From: an uncultured Azospirillum sp.
GTDB lineage: Bacteria > Pseudomonadota > Alphaproteobacteria > RF32 > CAG-239
DNA length: 15,836 bases
NCBI GenBank assembly: GCA_900538765.1
Contig: UQAB01000031.1
Span: 1 to 15,836, forward strand
Direction of reading: 5' to 3'
Below the pieces are notes generated by a model. It worked only from the letters and a program-made list of their open reading frames with translations. It searched no databases and was not told the origin of the DNA. The position numbers and the translations under genes were made by a program. Positions 1 through 5,476 of this stretch are shown one piece after another (positions within the stretch are counted from its first letter, which is position 1; each line of letters begins with the position of its first letter).

Positions 1-118
1 TGTGGGTACCTGACTTAGGGATACCGGAAAAAACATTAACAGAAGCACAAACATTGTCCGCTCCATACCAAATCAGGTACGAAGTTGACAGTAATATTAC
101 TTGGGAAATATTCTTCAT
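1..118 (-). CDS. 5' end of a putative secreted protein, cut by the window edge
   Basis: Reading the minus strand from an ATG at 118-116 gives 39 codons with no stop before the window edge, so only the N-terminus is present. It begins MKNISQVILLSTSYLIWYGA, which looks like a signal peptide: a Lys near the start, then a hydrophobic stretch, with a possible cleavage region around residues 18-26. A strong Shine-Dalgarno (GGAGG, plus-strand cctcc at 124-128) lies at normal spacing and a promoter lies just upstream, so the start is well supported although it is too short for ORF callers. The remaining residues are not enough to name a family. The protein is divergent from the 303-755 gene. A secreted or lipidated envelope protein is the inference; function is unknown. 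Confidence 0.6.
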   Translation of the reverse strand, partial: MKNISQVILLSTSYLIWYGADNVCASVNVFSGIPKSGTH

Positions 119-148
119 AGTATCCTCCACACTTGTCATCACAAAGAT

Positions 149-177
149 ACTATAGCATAACTTTTCTTAGTGTTCAA
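149..177 (-). promoter_or_regulatory. Sigma-70-like promoter for the gene at 1-118
   Basis: On the minus strand the boxes are TTGAAC (177-172), a 17-bp spacer, and TATAGT (154-149). Each box is close to consensus and the spacing is optimal. It points at the partial secreted-protein gene and leaves a leader of roughly 25 nt containing GGAGG. A TGACAA half-site (133-138, minus) lies in that leader. Confidence 0.6.
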
Positions 178-206
178 TCATTAATTTTAATAAGAAGAGA
201 GAAAAA

Positions 207-277
207 TGACAAAGGAAGCGCTAATCTAATAATTGACTTGACAAAATTTTGACAATAAGATATTGTCAGAATGACAA
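207..277. promoter_or_regulatory. Candidate operator: TGACAA half-site cluster with a perfect palindrome
   Basis: TGACAA occurs at 207-212, 239-244, 250-255 and 272-277 on the plus strand and at 263-268 on the minus strand, with another minus-strand copy at 133-138. Two of them form GACAATA-aga-TATTGTC (251-267), a perfect 7-bp inverted repeat covering the -10 box of the plus-strand promoter. The arrangement is typical of a repressor-binding region that controls a divergent pair. The XRE regulator at 800-1294 is the nearest candidate ligand, but that link is only positional. Confidence 0.4.
238..266 (+). promoter_or_regulatory. Sigma-70-like promoter for the gene at 303-755
   Basis: A perfect -35 box TTGACA (238-243), a 17-bp spacer and TATTGT (261-266) form a convincing promoter. 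The -10 box is embedded in the palindrome at 251-267. Expected transcription start is near 273, about 30 nt before the start codon. No Shine-Dalgarno is visible in that short leader. Confidence 0.6.
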
Positions 278-302
278 TTTATTATTAATTTAATTCTTAT
301 GT

Positions 303-755
303 ATGATGAAAAAATATTTTACCCGTTTCTGTGACAAAATGATTTATTTTCGCAATCGTTTGGAAAACCTGTGTTTTAATGTTTATGAATACGACCAGGC
401 AGAGTTTGAAAAGATTGTTCAAAATTTCTATCCCGGTGCAGACGGTCCTGTTCTGCTTGCAATTTATTCAATAGGCAATGGGCGCAAAAATATCTGTTTT
501 TCTGTTGAATATAACGGGAAACCGGTTTATTTCACGCCGATAAGCGATTATTGCCTGTTGCCGGCACAAGGAGAAAAGGTTGAGTACATTGACCTGTTCC
601 TGTATCAGAAAGTGACAATCAGCGACCATGATGAAAACAACCGTTACATTGTCAAATTTAAAGATTCCGGTCATACGCTTCATGTTGAAGTTTTGTTCGG
701 AGAAATAATGAAAACGGAAAAAATTAACCCCGATATCCAAGATATCGAAGGGTAA
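303..755 (+). CDS. Hypothetical 150-aa protein, probably cytoplasmic
   Basis: I do not recognise this protein. It is 150 residues with no signal peptide and no membrane segment. The first 35 residues are basic and aromatic (MMKKYFTRFCDKMIYFRNRL) and the rest has alternating hydrophobic stretches such as VLLAIYSIG, NICFSVEYNG, VEYIDLFLY and TLHVEVLFG, which suggests a small alpha/beta or beta-rich domain. The start is uncertain: ATG at 303 and 306 are adjacent and neither has a recognisable Shine-Dalgarno, and a third ATG lies at 339. A good promoter at 238-266 supports a start at 303 or 306. It ends just before a strong terminator, so it appears monocistronic. Its promoter overlaps a palindromic candidate operator, which suggests it is tightly regulated. 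Confidence 0.65.
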   Translation: MMKKYFTRFCDKMIYFRNRLENLCFNVYEYDQAEFEKIVQNFYPGADGPVLLAIYSIGNGRKNICFSVEYNGKPVYFTPISDYCLLPAQGEKVEYIDLFLYQKVTISDHDENNRYIVKFKDSGHTLHVEVLFGEIMKTEKINPDIQDIEG

Positions 756-758
756 AAT

Positions 759-801
759 TAAAAAAAAATTGTTAAGCCATAAAAAGCTTAACAATTTTTT
801 T
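759..801. terminator. Bidirectional intrinsic terminator between convergent genes
   Basis: An 11-bp perfect stem AATTGTTAAGC (767-777) and GCTTAACAATT (786-796) encloses an 8-nt loop, with a run of A on the left and a run of T on the right. It can end transcription from the 303-755 gene (plus) and from the XRE gene (minus), whose stop codon at 800-802 abuts it. Confidence 0.85.
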
Positions 802-1294
802 ATATATCCTCAGCATCAATATATTGGTTATGTTTTGAAAGAGAGATAAGAAGTTGAAAAATATTTTTTGCGACTTGGCGGTTGGGGATTTTGTAATAAC
901 AACGCACCAATTCAAGCGTTTCTTTGCGGTTCATCGGGTCGCCTGAATCACACAGGGCAGGGCTGTCCTGAAGTGCTTCATCCTGCAAAATGATTTTGCG
1001 CGGAGAGTAGACCGTCGTTTTCTTGTCCATATCTTCAAAAAAGAAACTTATCGGCACATCAAGAACATTGGCAATATCCCATAAGCGGCTGGCGCTGATA
1101 CGATTGTAGCCGTGTTCGTATTTCTGTACCTGTTGAAAAGTAAGGCCGATAAGGCTGCCGAGTTTTTCCTGAGAAATCCCCAAAAGCATCCGGCGCAGTT
1201 TGAGTCTGTTTCCGACATGAATGTCCACGGGGTTTGGCGTGCCGTCCGGCATACGTCCGCGTATTTCTGATTGTCTTTTATTTTTCCGGGTCAT
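800..1294 (-). CDS. XRE-family helix-turn-helix transcriptional regulator
   Basis: A 164-residue DNA-binding regulator. The HTH_3/XRE domain spans about residues 29-83: VGNRLKLRRMLLGISQEKLG, then the recognition region LTFQQVQKYEHGYNRISASR, then ANVLDVPISFFFEDM. The C-terminal helix-rich tail (NRKETLELVRCYYKIPNRQV, about residues 122-155) matches the arrangement common in alphaproteobacterial XRE regulators. The reading frame stays open upstream to 1372, but the added 26 codons would be the complement of an intrinsic terminator hairpin, and the ATG at 1294-1292 has AAGGA 8 nt upstream, so I place the start there. There is no room for a separate promoter between the terminator (ends 1323) and the ribosome binding site, so expression probably depends on readthrough of the structured leader at 1321-1532. 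Target operators are unknown; the TGACAA cluster near 133-277 is a candidate. Confidence 0.85.
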   Translation of the reverse strand: MTRKNKRQSEIRGRMPDGTPNPVDIHVGNRLKLRRMLLGISQEKLGSLIGLTFQQVQKYEHGYNRISASRLWDIANVLDVPISFFFEDMDKKTTVYSPRKIILQDEALQDSPALCDSGDPMNRKETLELVRCYYKIPNRQVAKNIFQLLISLSKHNQYIDAEDI

Positions 1295-1302
1295 TGCGGT
1301 AT

Positions 1303-1307
1303 TCCTT
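1303..1307 (-). promoter_or_regulatory. Ribosome binding site fixing the XRE start
   Basis: Minus-strand AAGGA lies 8 nt before the ATG at 1294-1292. It is the main reason for choosing the 164-residue form over the longer open frame that begins at 1372. Confidence 0.7.
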
Positions 1308-1320
1308 AATATTTCGAACA

Positions 1321-1532
1321 ATAAAAAACCCGCTTTTCTGTGAAAAGACGGGCGGATGTTCAGAAACCACATTCACTTACATGGCTCGGCTTATTTGGCG
1401 GAGCCTTATTCGCCGACATCCGTCCGCTAGACAGAAGTCGGCACAAATTAAGGTCGTGTGCAGCGACCAAGTGAATGAAGGGTTTCTGACGCCCTGGGCA
1501 AAGTTCCTAAAAAACGGAACTAAGCCTGCAAT
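1321..1532 (-). ncRNA. Candidate structured RNA: leader/attenuator of the XRE gene or independent small RNA
   Basis: The minus-strand transcript would fold strongly. A long closing stem pairs TCAGAAACC (1489-1481) with GGTTTCTGA (1368-1360) and CATTCACTT (1477-1469) with AAGTGAATG (1378-1370), interrupted only by a small 3/1 internal loop. Inside are three hairpins: GGTCG/CGACC (1452-1468), GCCGAC/GTCGGC (1412-1442) and GGCTC/GAGCC (1383-1405). A small 5' hairpin GTTCC/GGAAC lies at 1503-1520. The closing stem can be extended by GGGCG (1494-1490) with CGCCC (1354-1350), which would take bases from the terminator stem at 1323-1352. CGGATGT (minus, 1422-1416) can also pair with ACATCCG (minus, 1359-1353). 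I do not match it to a known riboswitch. A 6S-like or other small RNA is an alternative. The 5' end is inferred from a weak promoter. Confidence 0.5.
1323..1352 (-). terminator. Intrinsic terminator between the structured RNA and the XRE start
   Basis: On the minus strand CCCG-T-CTTTTC, loop ACA, GAAAAG-CGGG, then six T residues: a 10-bp stem with a single bulge and a U tract. It lies about 28 nt before the XRE start codon, the usual position of a riboswitch or attenuator terminator. Bases 1350-1352 are also needed for an alternative pairing with 1490-1494. Confidence 0.75.
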
Positions 1533-1538
1533 CAAAAT

Positions 1539-1567
1539 AAAATATTCCGCGCAAATAATCAAGTAAA
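1539..1567 (-). promoter_or_regulatory. Weak promoter candidate for the structured RNA and XRE gene
   Basis: On the minus strand the boxes are TTTACT (1567-1562), a 17-bp spacer, and TATTTT (1544-1539). Spacing is ideal but both boxes deviate from consensus and the region is AT-rich, so chance matches are likely. It would start transcription near 1532. Confidence 0.35.
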
Positions 1568-1634
1568 AAGTTAAAATAAAATATTTATCTATCTTCAAAA
1601 ATATTCAAAACAACCTCTCGCTCTGCTCGTCATA

Positions 1635-1726
1635 CCCTCTCTACCTCAGGGAGGGAAAATCTGATTTTTGTTTTTAAATTATCTTCAAACAGGCACTATC
1701 CGGTCCCCTCCCTGAGGTAGGGAGGG
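1635..1726. repeat. REP/BIME-like pair of inverted palindromic repeats
   Basis: Two 21-bp arms, 1635-1655 and 1706-1726, are inverted copies of each other with one mismatch. Each arm is itself a near-palindrome with a CCCTCYCT...AGGGAGGG form. The 50-bp spacer is AT-rich with T runs. The structure resembles paired REP elements. No open reading frame or transposase is associated. Other copies in the genome would be expected, but none is present in this window. Confidence 0.6.
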
Positions 1727-1774
1727 TGTGATTAAATAAAACTAGCAGTTTGCACAATCTAAGCAACGCGCCTC

Positions 1775-1903
1775 TTTATGCACGATCACCCAGCGGCGAA
1801 CCGATGGGGTGAAGCTGCCCCAGCTTCCCCGCGGGGGCTCCCCGCCGCTCACCGCGTCGGTGCGCAGCAGGCCGTGCCTGTGCGCCCCAGCTTCTTGCAT
1901 AAA
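1775..1903. repeat. GC-rich hairpin element bordered by 8-bp inverted repeats
   Basis: A 129-bp stretch, clearly richer in GC than its surroundings, is bordered by TTTATGCA (1775-1782) and TGCATAAA (1896-1903), a perfect inverted repeat. Inside are AGCGGCG (1792-1798)/CGCCGCT (1843-1849), GAAGCTG/CAGCTTC around 1811-1827, and CAGGC-cgt-GCCTG near 1868-1880 extended by flanking GCGCA/TGCGC pairing. The motif GCCCCAGCTTC is nearly repeated at both ends of the interior. I find no tRNA arms and no convincing ORF. It could be a small mobile repeat (MITE-like) or a structured RNA. Confidence 0.4.
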
Positions 1904-1923
1904 ATATTTTTTTAGATTATAGT
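1895..1923 (+). promoter_or_regulatory. Candidate comEC promoter
   Basis: TTGCAT (1895-1900), 17 bp, TATAGT (1918-1923). The -10 box is good and the -35 box moderate. The -35 overlaps the right inverted repeat of the GC-rich element, so that element may contribute to the promoter. The leader would be under 20 nt with only a weak, A-rich ribosome binding region. Confidence 0.45.
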
Positions 1924-1946
1924 CGCCTTCAAGAGATTAAAGAAAA

Positions 1947-3992
1947 ATGTTTTGGTATAACTTAAAAGAAAACTTATTGCAGGAACGTTCACGCTGGATA
2001 CCTTGGGTACCGGTGCTGTTTGGCATAGGTATCAGTGTGTTTTTCGCGCTGCCGATGGAACCGTCGCTGTGGTGGGGGCTGGGATTGGCCGAAACATTGA
2101 TTTTTCTGGCGCTGATTTTTCGCCGCCGGCCGGAAATTCTGGCCGTTCTCGGTATTGTCAGTATCGCAGCGCTCGGCTTTATCAGCGTGCAGCTCCGGAC
2201 TGCCTGGCTGAATAAAGTCCCCTTTGTTTCCGGAGAGCAAAAAATGTACCTCAAAGGGCGGATTATCGCCCGGGATACCAACAGTACCGGAAAAATCAGA
2301 CTGACGCTGGACGATATCAGCGATTTTGACGACAATAAATTGTCCGGGCCTTATAAAATTACGTTGCTGGTCAAAAAAGCGCCGGCAGCAGAAGGACAAT
2401 GCGTAGAAATGATTGCCAAAATCATGCCGCCGTTCCCGACGGCAATGGTGGGCGGCTACCAGTTTGACCGCAAAACCTTCTTTGACGGCATCAAGGCTAC
2501 CGGCTATTCCGTTAGCCGCGCCATTCCTATAGATTGTGTAAATTCAACACCTTGGACGGAGAAAGTTAATCTGAAAATTGAACAGATAAGGGACAAAATC
2601 GTCCGCCGTATTGATACCGTCCTACCGCCGGATGAAGCAGCTGTGACGGCGGCGATTGTAGCCGGAGAACGCGGCGGCATGAGCCGTGAACTGATAAATA
2701 ACTACCGCGATTCCGGACTGGCACATTTCCTGTCGATTTCCGGACTGCATATGAGTATGCTGGCGGGAATGATGTTCTTTCTGGTGCGCTTTGTTTCTTC
2801 GCTGGTGCCGCCGGTTATTGCGCGTTATGATACCAAAAAGTTTTCGGCCGTATTTGCAATTTTGATGAGCGCAGTGTATCTGGTTATTTCCGGCGCGGCC
2901 GTTCCGACACAGCGGGCGTTTATTATGACATTTATCGTCTTGCTCGGCGTTTTGTGCAGCCGCCAGGCTATTTCCATGCTGACAATTTCCTGGGCGGCAA
3001 TGCTGGTACTGCTCATTTCTCCCGAGGCGCTGATTGGGCCGAGTTTTCAAATGTCTTTCGCCGCGGTTATTGTGCTGATTGCCTTTTATGAACGCTATGC
3101 CGGAAGTTTGCACCGCTTTCTGAACGGTGGCGGCAGCAAAAACGTCAGCCTGTTGTCGCGGGCAGGGCGGATAATATTTGCTTATATTGCCGGTATTTTG
3201 ATTTCTGACTTTGTCGCCAGCATGGCAACGCTGCCTTTTTCAATCTATCACTTTAACCGTATTGCCGTTTACACGACTTTGGGAAATCTGCTGGCCGGAC
3301 CGGTTATCGGTTTGGTGATAATGCCTTTTGTATTGTTGTCTTTGCTGCTGATGCCTTTGGGATTGGAGGAACTGCCGCTGAAAATTGTCGGCTGGGGAAT
3401 TCACCTCGTCAATGATGTCACGGCTTGGGTGGCTTCTTTGCCGCATGCCGGGCTGCCGGTTCTGGCGATGCCGCTTTGGGGGCTGGTGGCGATAGTTCTC
3501 GGCGCGTTGTGGCTGTGTATCTGGCAGCGGAAATGGCGGCTCTGGGGCTGGACTGGAATATTGGCCGGATGTCTGAGCCTGCTGGCCGCCCGTGTTCCTG
3601 ACGTTATGGTTGATGAAAGCGGCAAGGCCGTTGCCGTCAAGGACAACCGGGGAGAACTCGTGGTTCTGCCTTCGCGCGGCAAGACTTTTGTAAAAAACAT
3701 CTGGCTGGAGAAAACCGGCGGCCGCCAGTTGTCGGAAGAAGATAAAAAGAAACTGCGCCTGATTTGGAACGGCAAACGGGAGGATAAAAACTGGCTGGAT
3801 TTGACGTGCGATAAAACCGAATGCCTTTATAAAGGCCGGATTACCATTGAGAAAAACAAGGGGATTAAACTGGAAGATGAACATTTCGACAGTTCCAAAG
3901 CCCTCGGCGCGGCAATCAGCCTTTTGCCCGAAGGTTTTGACGTCAATACGGTTCGCTCCTTTGTCGGCGAAAGATATTGGAATAAGAACTAA
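1947..3992 (+). CDS. comEC: ComEC/Rec2-family inner-membrane DNA-uptake channel
   Basis: A 681-residue polytopic membrane protein of the ComEC/Rec2 family, the presumed channel that carries single-stranded DNA across the inner membrane in natural transformation. The N-terminus has two or three hydrophobic segments (about residues 18-85), followed by a soluble DUF4131-like region with beta character (about 95-215). The Competence domain begins near residue 230 with AAVTAAIVAGERGGMSRELI and the family motif HFLSISGLHMSM, and continues through many membrane helices to about 545. The C-terminal tail (about 549-681) is soluble and contains LTCDKTEC but no HxHxDH metal motif, so the metallo-beta-lactamase domain of longer ComEC proteins is absent, as in many alphaproteobacterial homologues. 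There is no strong Shine-Dalgarno; AGAGATTAAAGAAAA precedes the ATG. No other competence gene is in the window. No terminator is visible before the next gene, 80 bp downstream. Confidence 0.9.
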   Translation: MFWYNLKENLLQERSRWIPWVPVLFGIGISVFFALPMEPSLWWGLGLAETLIFLALIFRRRPEILAVLGIVSIAALGFISVQLRTAWLNKVPFVSGEQKMYLKGRIIARDTNSTGKIRLTLDDISDFDDNKLSGPYKITLLVKKAPAAEGQCVEMIAKIMPPFPTAMVGGYQFDRKTFFDGIKATGYSVSRAIPIDCVNSTPWTEKVNLKIEQIRDKIVRRIDTVLPPDEAAVTAAIVAGERGGMSRELINNYRDSGLAHFLSISGLHMSMLAGMMFFLVRFVSSLVPPVIARYDTKKFSAVFAILMSAVYLVISGAAVPTQRAFIMTFIVLLGVLCSRQAISMLTISWAAMLVLLISPEALIGPSFQMSFAAVIVLIAFYERYAGSLHRFLNGGGSKNVSLLSRAGRIIFAYIAGILISDFVASMATLPFSIYHFNRIAVYTTLGNLLAGPVIGLVIMPFVLLSLLLMPLGLEELPLKIVGWGIHLVNDVTAWVASLPHAGLPVLAMPLWGLVAIVLGALWLCIWQRKWRLWGWTGILAGCLSLLAARVPDVMVDESGKAVAVKDNRGELVVLPSRGKTFVKNIWLEKTGGRQLSEEDKKKLRLIWNGKREDKNWLDLTCDKTECLYKGRITIEKNKGIKLEDEHFDSSKALGAAISLLPEGFDVNTVRSFVGERYWNKN

Positions 3993-4072
3993 GAAAATTC
4001 AACTATTAACATTTTATATACATATAGTGATGTAAAATCACAAAAAAGAAAAATCAGAGAAAGGGTAAAATC

Positions 4073-4861
4073 ATGATGTTTGATACAGATACTGTCTTTA
4101 ATTATATCGGTTATGCCGCCGGTTTGGCGACAATTATCGCGTTTGCCATTCAGACAGGGCGCATCCTGCGAACCAAAACAATCAGCGGCTTGTCCAGTTA
4201 TATGTATACAATGTACAGCCTGAGCTTAATCTGCTGGTTTGCGTATGGTATTTATATTGAATCGTGGATTTTGGCCATTGCCAACCTGATTACCTTTTTC
4301 TTTACCTTTTCAATTTTGTTGTTGATTTTGTATTATGATGAAGAAGACAAAATCGAGCGTTATCGTAAAGATGCCCTGACCTCTGTTTATAACAAGACAT
4401 ATTTTGAAGAAGCCGTTCCGGTCAAAATTGTTGAATCCCGTGTTGCCGGAAAGCCGTTTTCCATTATTTTGGCATCAGTCAATAATCTTGATGAAGTCCA
4501 GAGCAAAATGGGCGGAAAATATCAGGCCCGCGCTCTGAAACAGACAGCCAAAACCTTGGAAAAGGCTCTGCGCGACAGTGACTTTATTGCCCGCGTCAGT
4601 GATAACAGATTTGCCATTTTCCTGGATAATTCCGATGACAAGATTGCCAAAACCGTTTTGACGCGCGTTATGGACAGCATTCACGGCATTGAAATCAAAA
4701 AGTCTGACGACTTGTCCGTAAAGCTGGAATTTGTGGTTGGTATATGCTCGTCGAAATCTGCGTCAGAGCTGCCTGAATTGCTGACAAAAGCGGAGGAAGC
4801 CCTGTTACAGACATCGCCCTCCAAAAAGGCGGGACGTATCAAAGTCTACGGCAAAAAGTAG
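4073..4861 (+). CDS. SemiSWEET/PQ-loop-like membrane domain fused to a degenerate GGDEF-like domain
   Basis: A 262-residue protein with two parts. Residues 10-87 form three membrane helices in the pattern of SemiSWEET/MtN3-type half-transporters: YIGYAAGLATIIAFAIQTGR, then RTKTISGLSSYMY, then WFAYGIYIESWILAIANLIT. The usual PQ pair is IQ here. Residues about 95-255 resemble a GGDEF diguanylate cyclase: DALTSVYNKTYFEE matches the entry motif, then ASVNNLDEVQSKMGG, ALRDSDFIARVSDNRFAIFL and a late VVGICS strand. The signature GG(D/E)EF is replaced by SDNRF (176-180) and the usual DxD metal aspartates are missing, so cyclase activity is unlikely; binding, sensing or a structural role is possible. 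The start is set by AAGGG (4061-4065), 7 nt upstream. TATAGT at 4023-4028 could be a -10 box, but its -35 is poor. The gene may be co-transcribed with comEC. Confidence 0.75.
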   Translation: MMFDTDTVFNYIGYAAGLATIIAFAIQTGRILRTKTISGLSSYMYTMYSLSLICWFAYGIYIESWILAIANLITFFFTFSILLLILYYDEEDKIERYRKDALTSVYNKTYFEEAVPVKIVESRVAGKPFSIILASVNNLDEVQSKMGGKYQARALKQTAKTLEKALRDSDFIARVSDNRFAIFLDNSDDKIAKTVLTRVMDSIHGIEIKKSDDLSVKLEFVVGICSSKSASELPELLTKAEEALLQTSPSKKAGRIKVYGKK

Positions 4862-4873
4862 ATGTTTCAACTC

Positions 4874-4908
4874 AAAAAAAGCTCTGCAAGAAAAGCAGAG
4901 CTTTTTTT
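4874..4908. terminator. Bidirectional intrinsic terminator
   Basis: Seven A (4874-4880), stem GCTCTGC (4881-4887), 7-nt loop, GCAGAGC (4895-4901), seven T (4902-4908). It serves the SemiSWEET-GGDEF gene on the plus strand and the acetyltransferase gene on the minus strand, whose stop codon at 4907-4909 overlaps the T tract. Confidence 0.9.
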
Positions 4909-5347
4909 ATAATTTCATGTAGAGGAGAGGGTAGGGGGCGCCTTGTTCGTCCAATTCGCTCCTTTTATAAACACGAAAGCCGCAGTGTTCGTAAAAACCT
5001 CTGGCTTGTGGGTTTTGTTCGTTAACGCAAACCTCATTGACGGCATAGTTGTCAAATGCAAACTGAATGAGCTTTTTTCCAAGTCCTTTACCTCGCTCCT
5101 CGGGAGCAATAAACAGCATTTCCAGCTTGTTTGCCGCCACGCCCATAAATGCAATTGCTTTGCCACTGTCGTTTTCAGCTATAACCAGGTGCGGAATTTC
5201 ATTTAAAGCCGACGGGACATATCCCGCGATTTTTTGAATTTCTTCATCAGATAAAAACAAATGTGTCGCCCTGACCGAAGCTTCCCATATTTTGCATAAG
5301 GATTGGATTAATTCAGCTTTGCGTTCTTTGACTTCGTATATTTTCAT
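4907..5347 (-). CDS. yjaB: GNAT-family N-acetyltransferase, YjaB-like
   Basis: A 146-residue single-domain GNAT enzyme, expected to transfer an acetyl group from acetyl-CoA to an amine; the substrate is unknown. The acetyl-CoA pyrophosphate loop is ERGKGLG (84-90), preceded by the strand LEMLFIAP. The N-terminal IWEASVRATHLFL (20-32), VNEQNPQARGFYEHCGF (108-124) and RSELDEQGAPYPLLYM (129-144) are the characteristic pattern of the YjaB group. Length and motifs are complete. AAAGGG lies about 6 nt before the ATG at 5347. The gene is in the same direction as the giant autotransporter upstream, 129 bp away, but no functional link is evident. The symbol is by family resemblance; orthology is not shown. 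Confidence 0.85.
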   Translation of the reverse strand: MKIYEVKERKAELIQSLCKIWEASVRATHLFLSDEEIQKIAGYVPSALNEIPHLVIAENDSGKAIAFMGVAANKLEMLFIAPEERGKGLGKKLIQFAFDNYAVNEVCVNEQNPQARGFYEHCGFRVYKRSELDEQGAPYPLLYMKL

Positions 5348-5404
5348 GTTTTCCCTTTAGTGCAATAATTCATATAAGAAAGCGCTGCTCCGTTCCTCTC
5401 TGGC

Positions 5405-5459
5405 GCTATCCTTCGGCGGCTAACCAACAGGGGAAGAGGATAGCTGAGAACGCTTCCCC
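5405..5459. other. Overlapping inverted repeats between autotransporter and acetyltransferase genes
   Basis: The 129-bp gap contains two mutually exclusive hairpins: GCTATCCT (5405-5412)/AGGATAGC (5437-5444) and GGGGAAG (5430-5436)/CTTCCCC (5453-5459). Neither is followed by a T run on either strand, so they are not classical intrinsic terminators. They may stabilise the 3' end of the autotransporter mRNA or be a degraded repeat. Confidence 0.4.
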
Positions 5460-5476
5460 GTGACTGTAACCGGGCT

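Noticed and set aside
1294..1372. Longer N-terminus for the XRE regulator, starting at 1372
   Set aside because: Those 26 codons lie across an intrinsic terminator and have no ribosome binding site; the ATG at 1294 has AAGGA at good spacing.
1377..1598. Minus-strand 73-codon and plus-strand 110-codon frames in the comEC-XRE gap
   Set aside because: Both run through the long inverted-repeat structure, have no ribosome binding site and no recognisable sequence; the RNA-folding explanation fits better.
1741..1900. Possible tRNA gene in the GC-rich intergenic stretch
   Set aside because: A GGTTCG is present on the minus strand, but no paired T-arm, anticodon arm or acceptor stem can be assembled around it.
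3240..3884. Minus-strand frame of 214 codons inside comEC
   Set aside because: Antisense shadow of a clear ComEC coding sequence; the translation is rich in Gln, Arg and Pro with no domain or ribosome binding site.
4073..4861. Active diguanylate cyclase
   Set aside because: The GGDEF signature is SDNRF and the metal-binding aspartates are absent, so only the fold is claimed.
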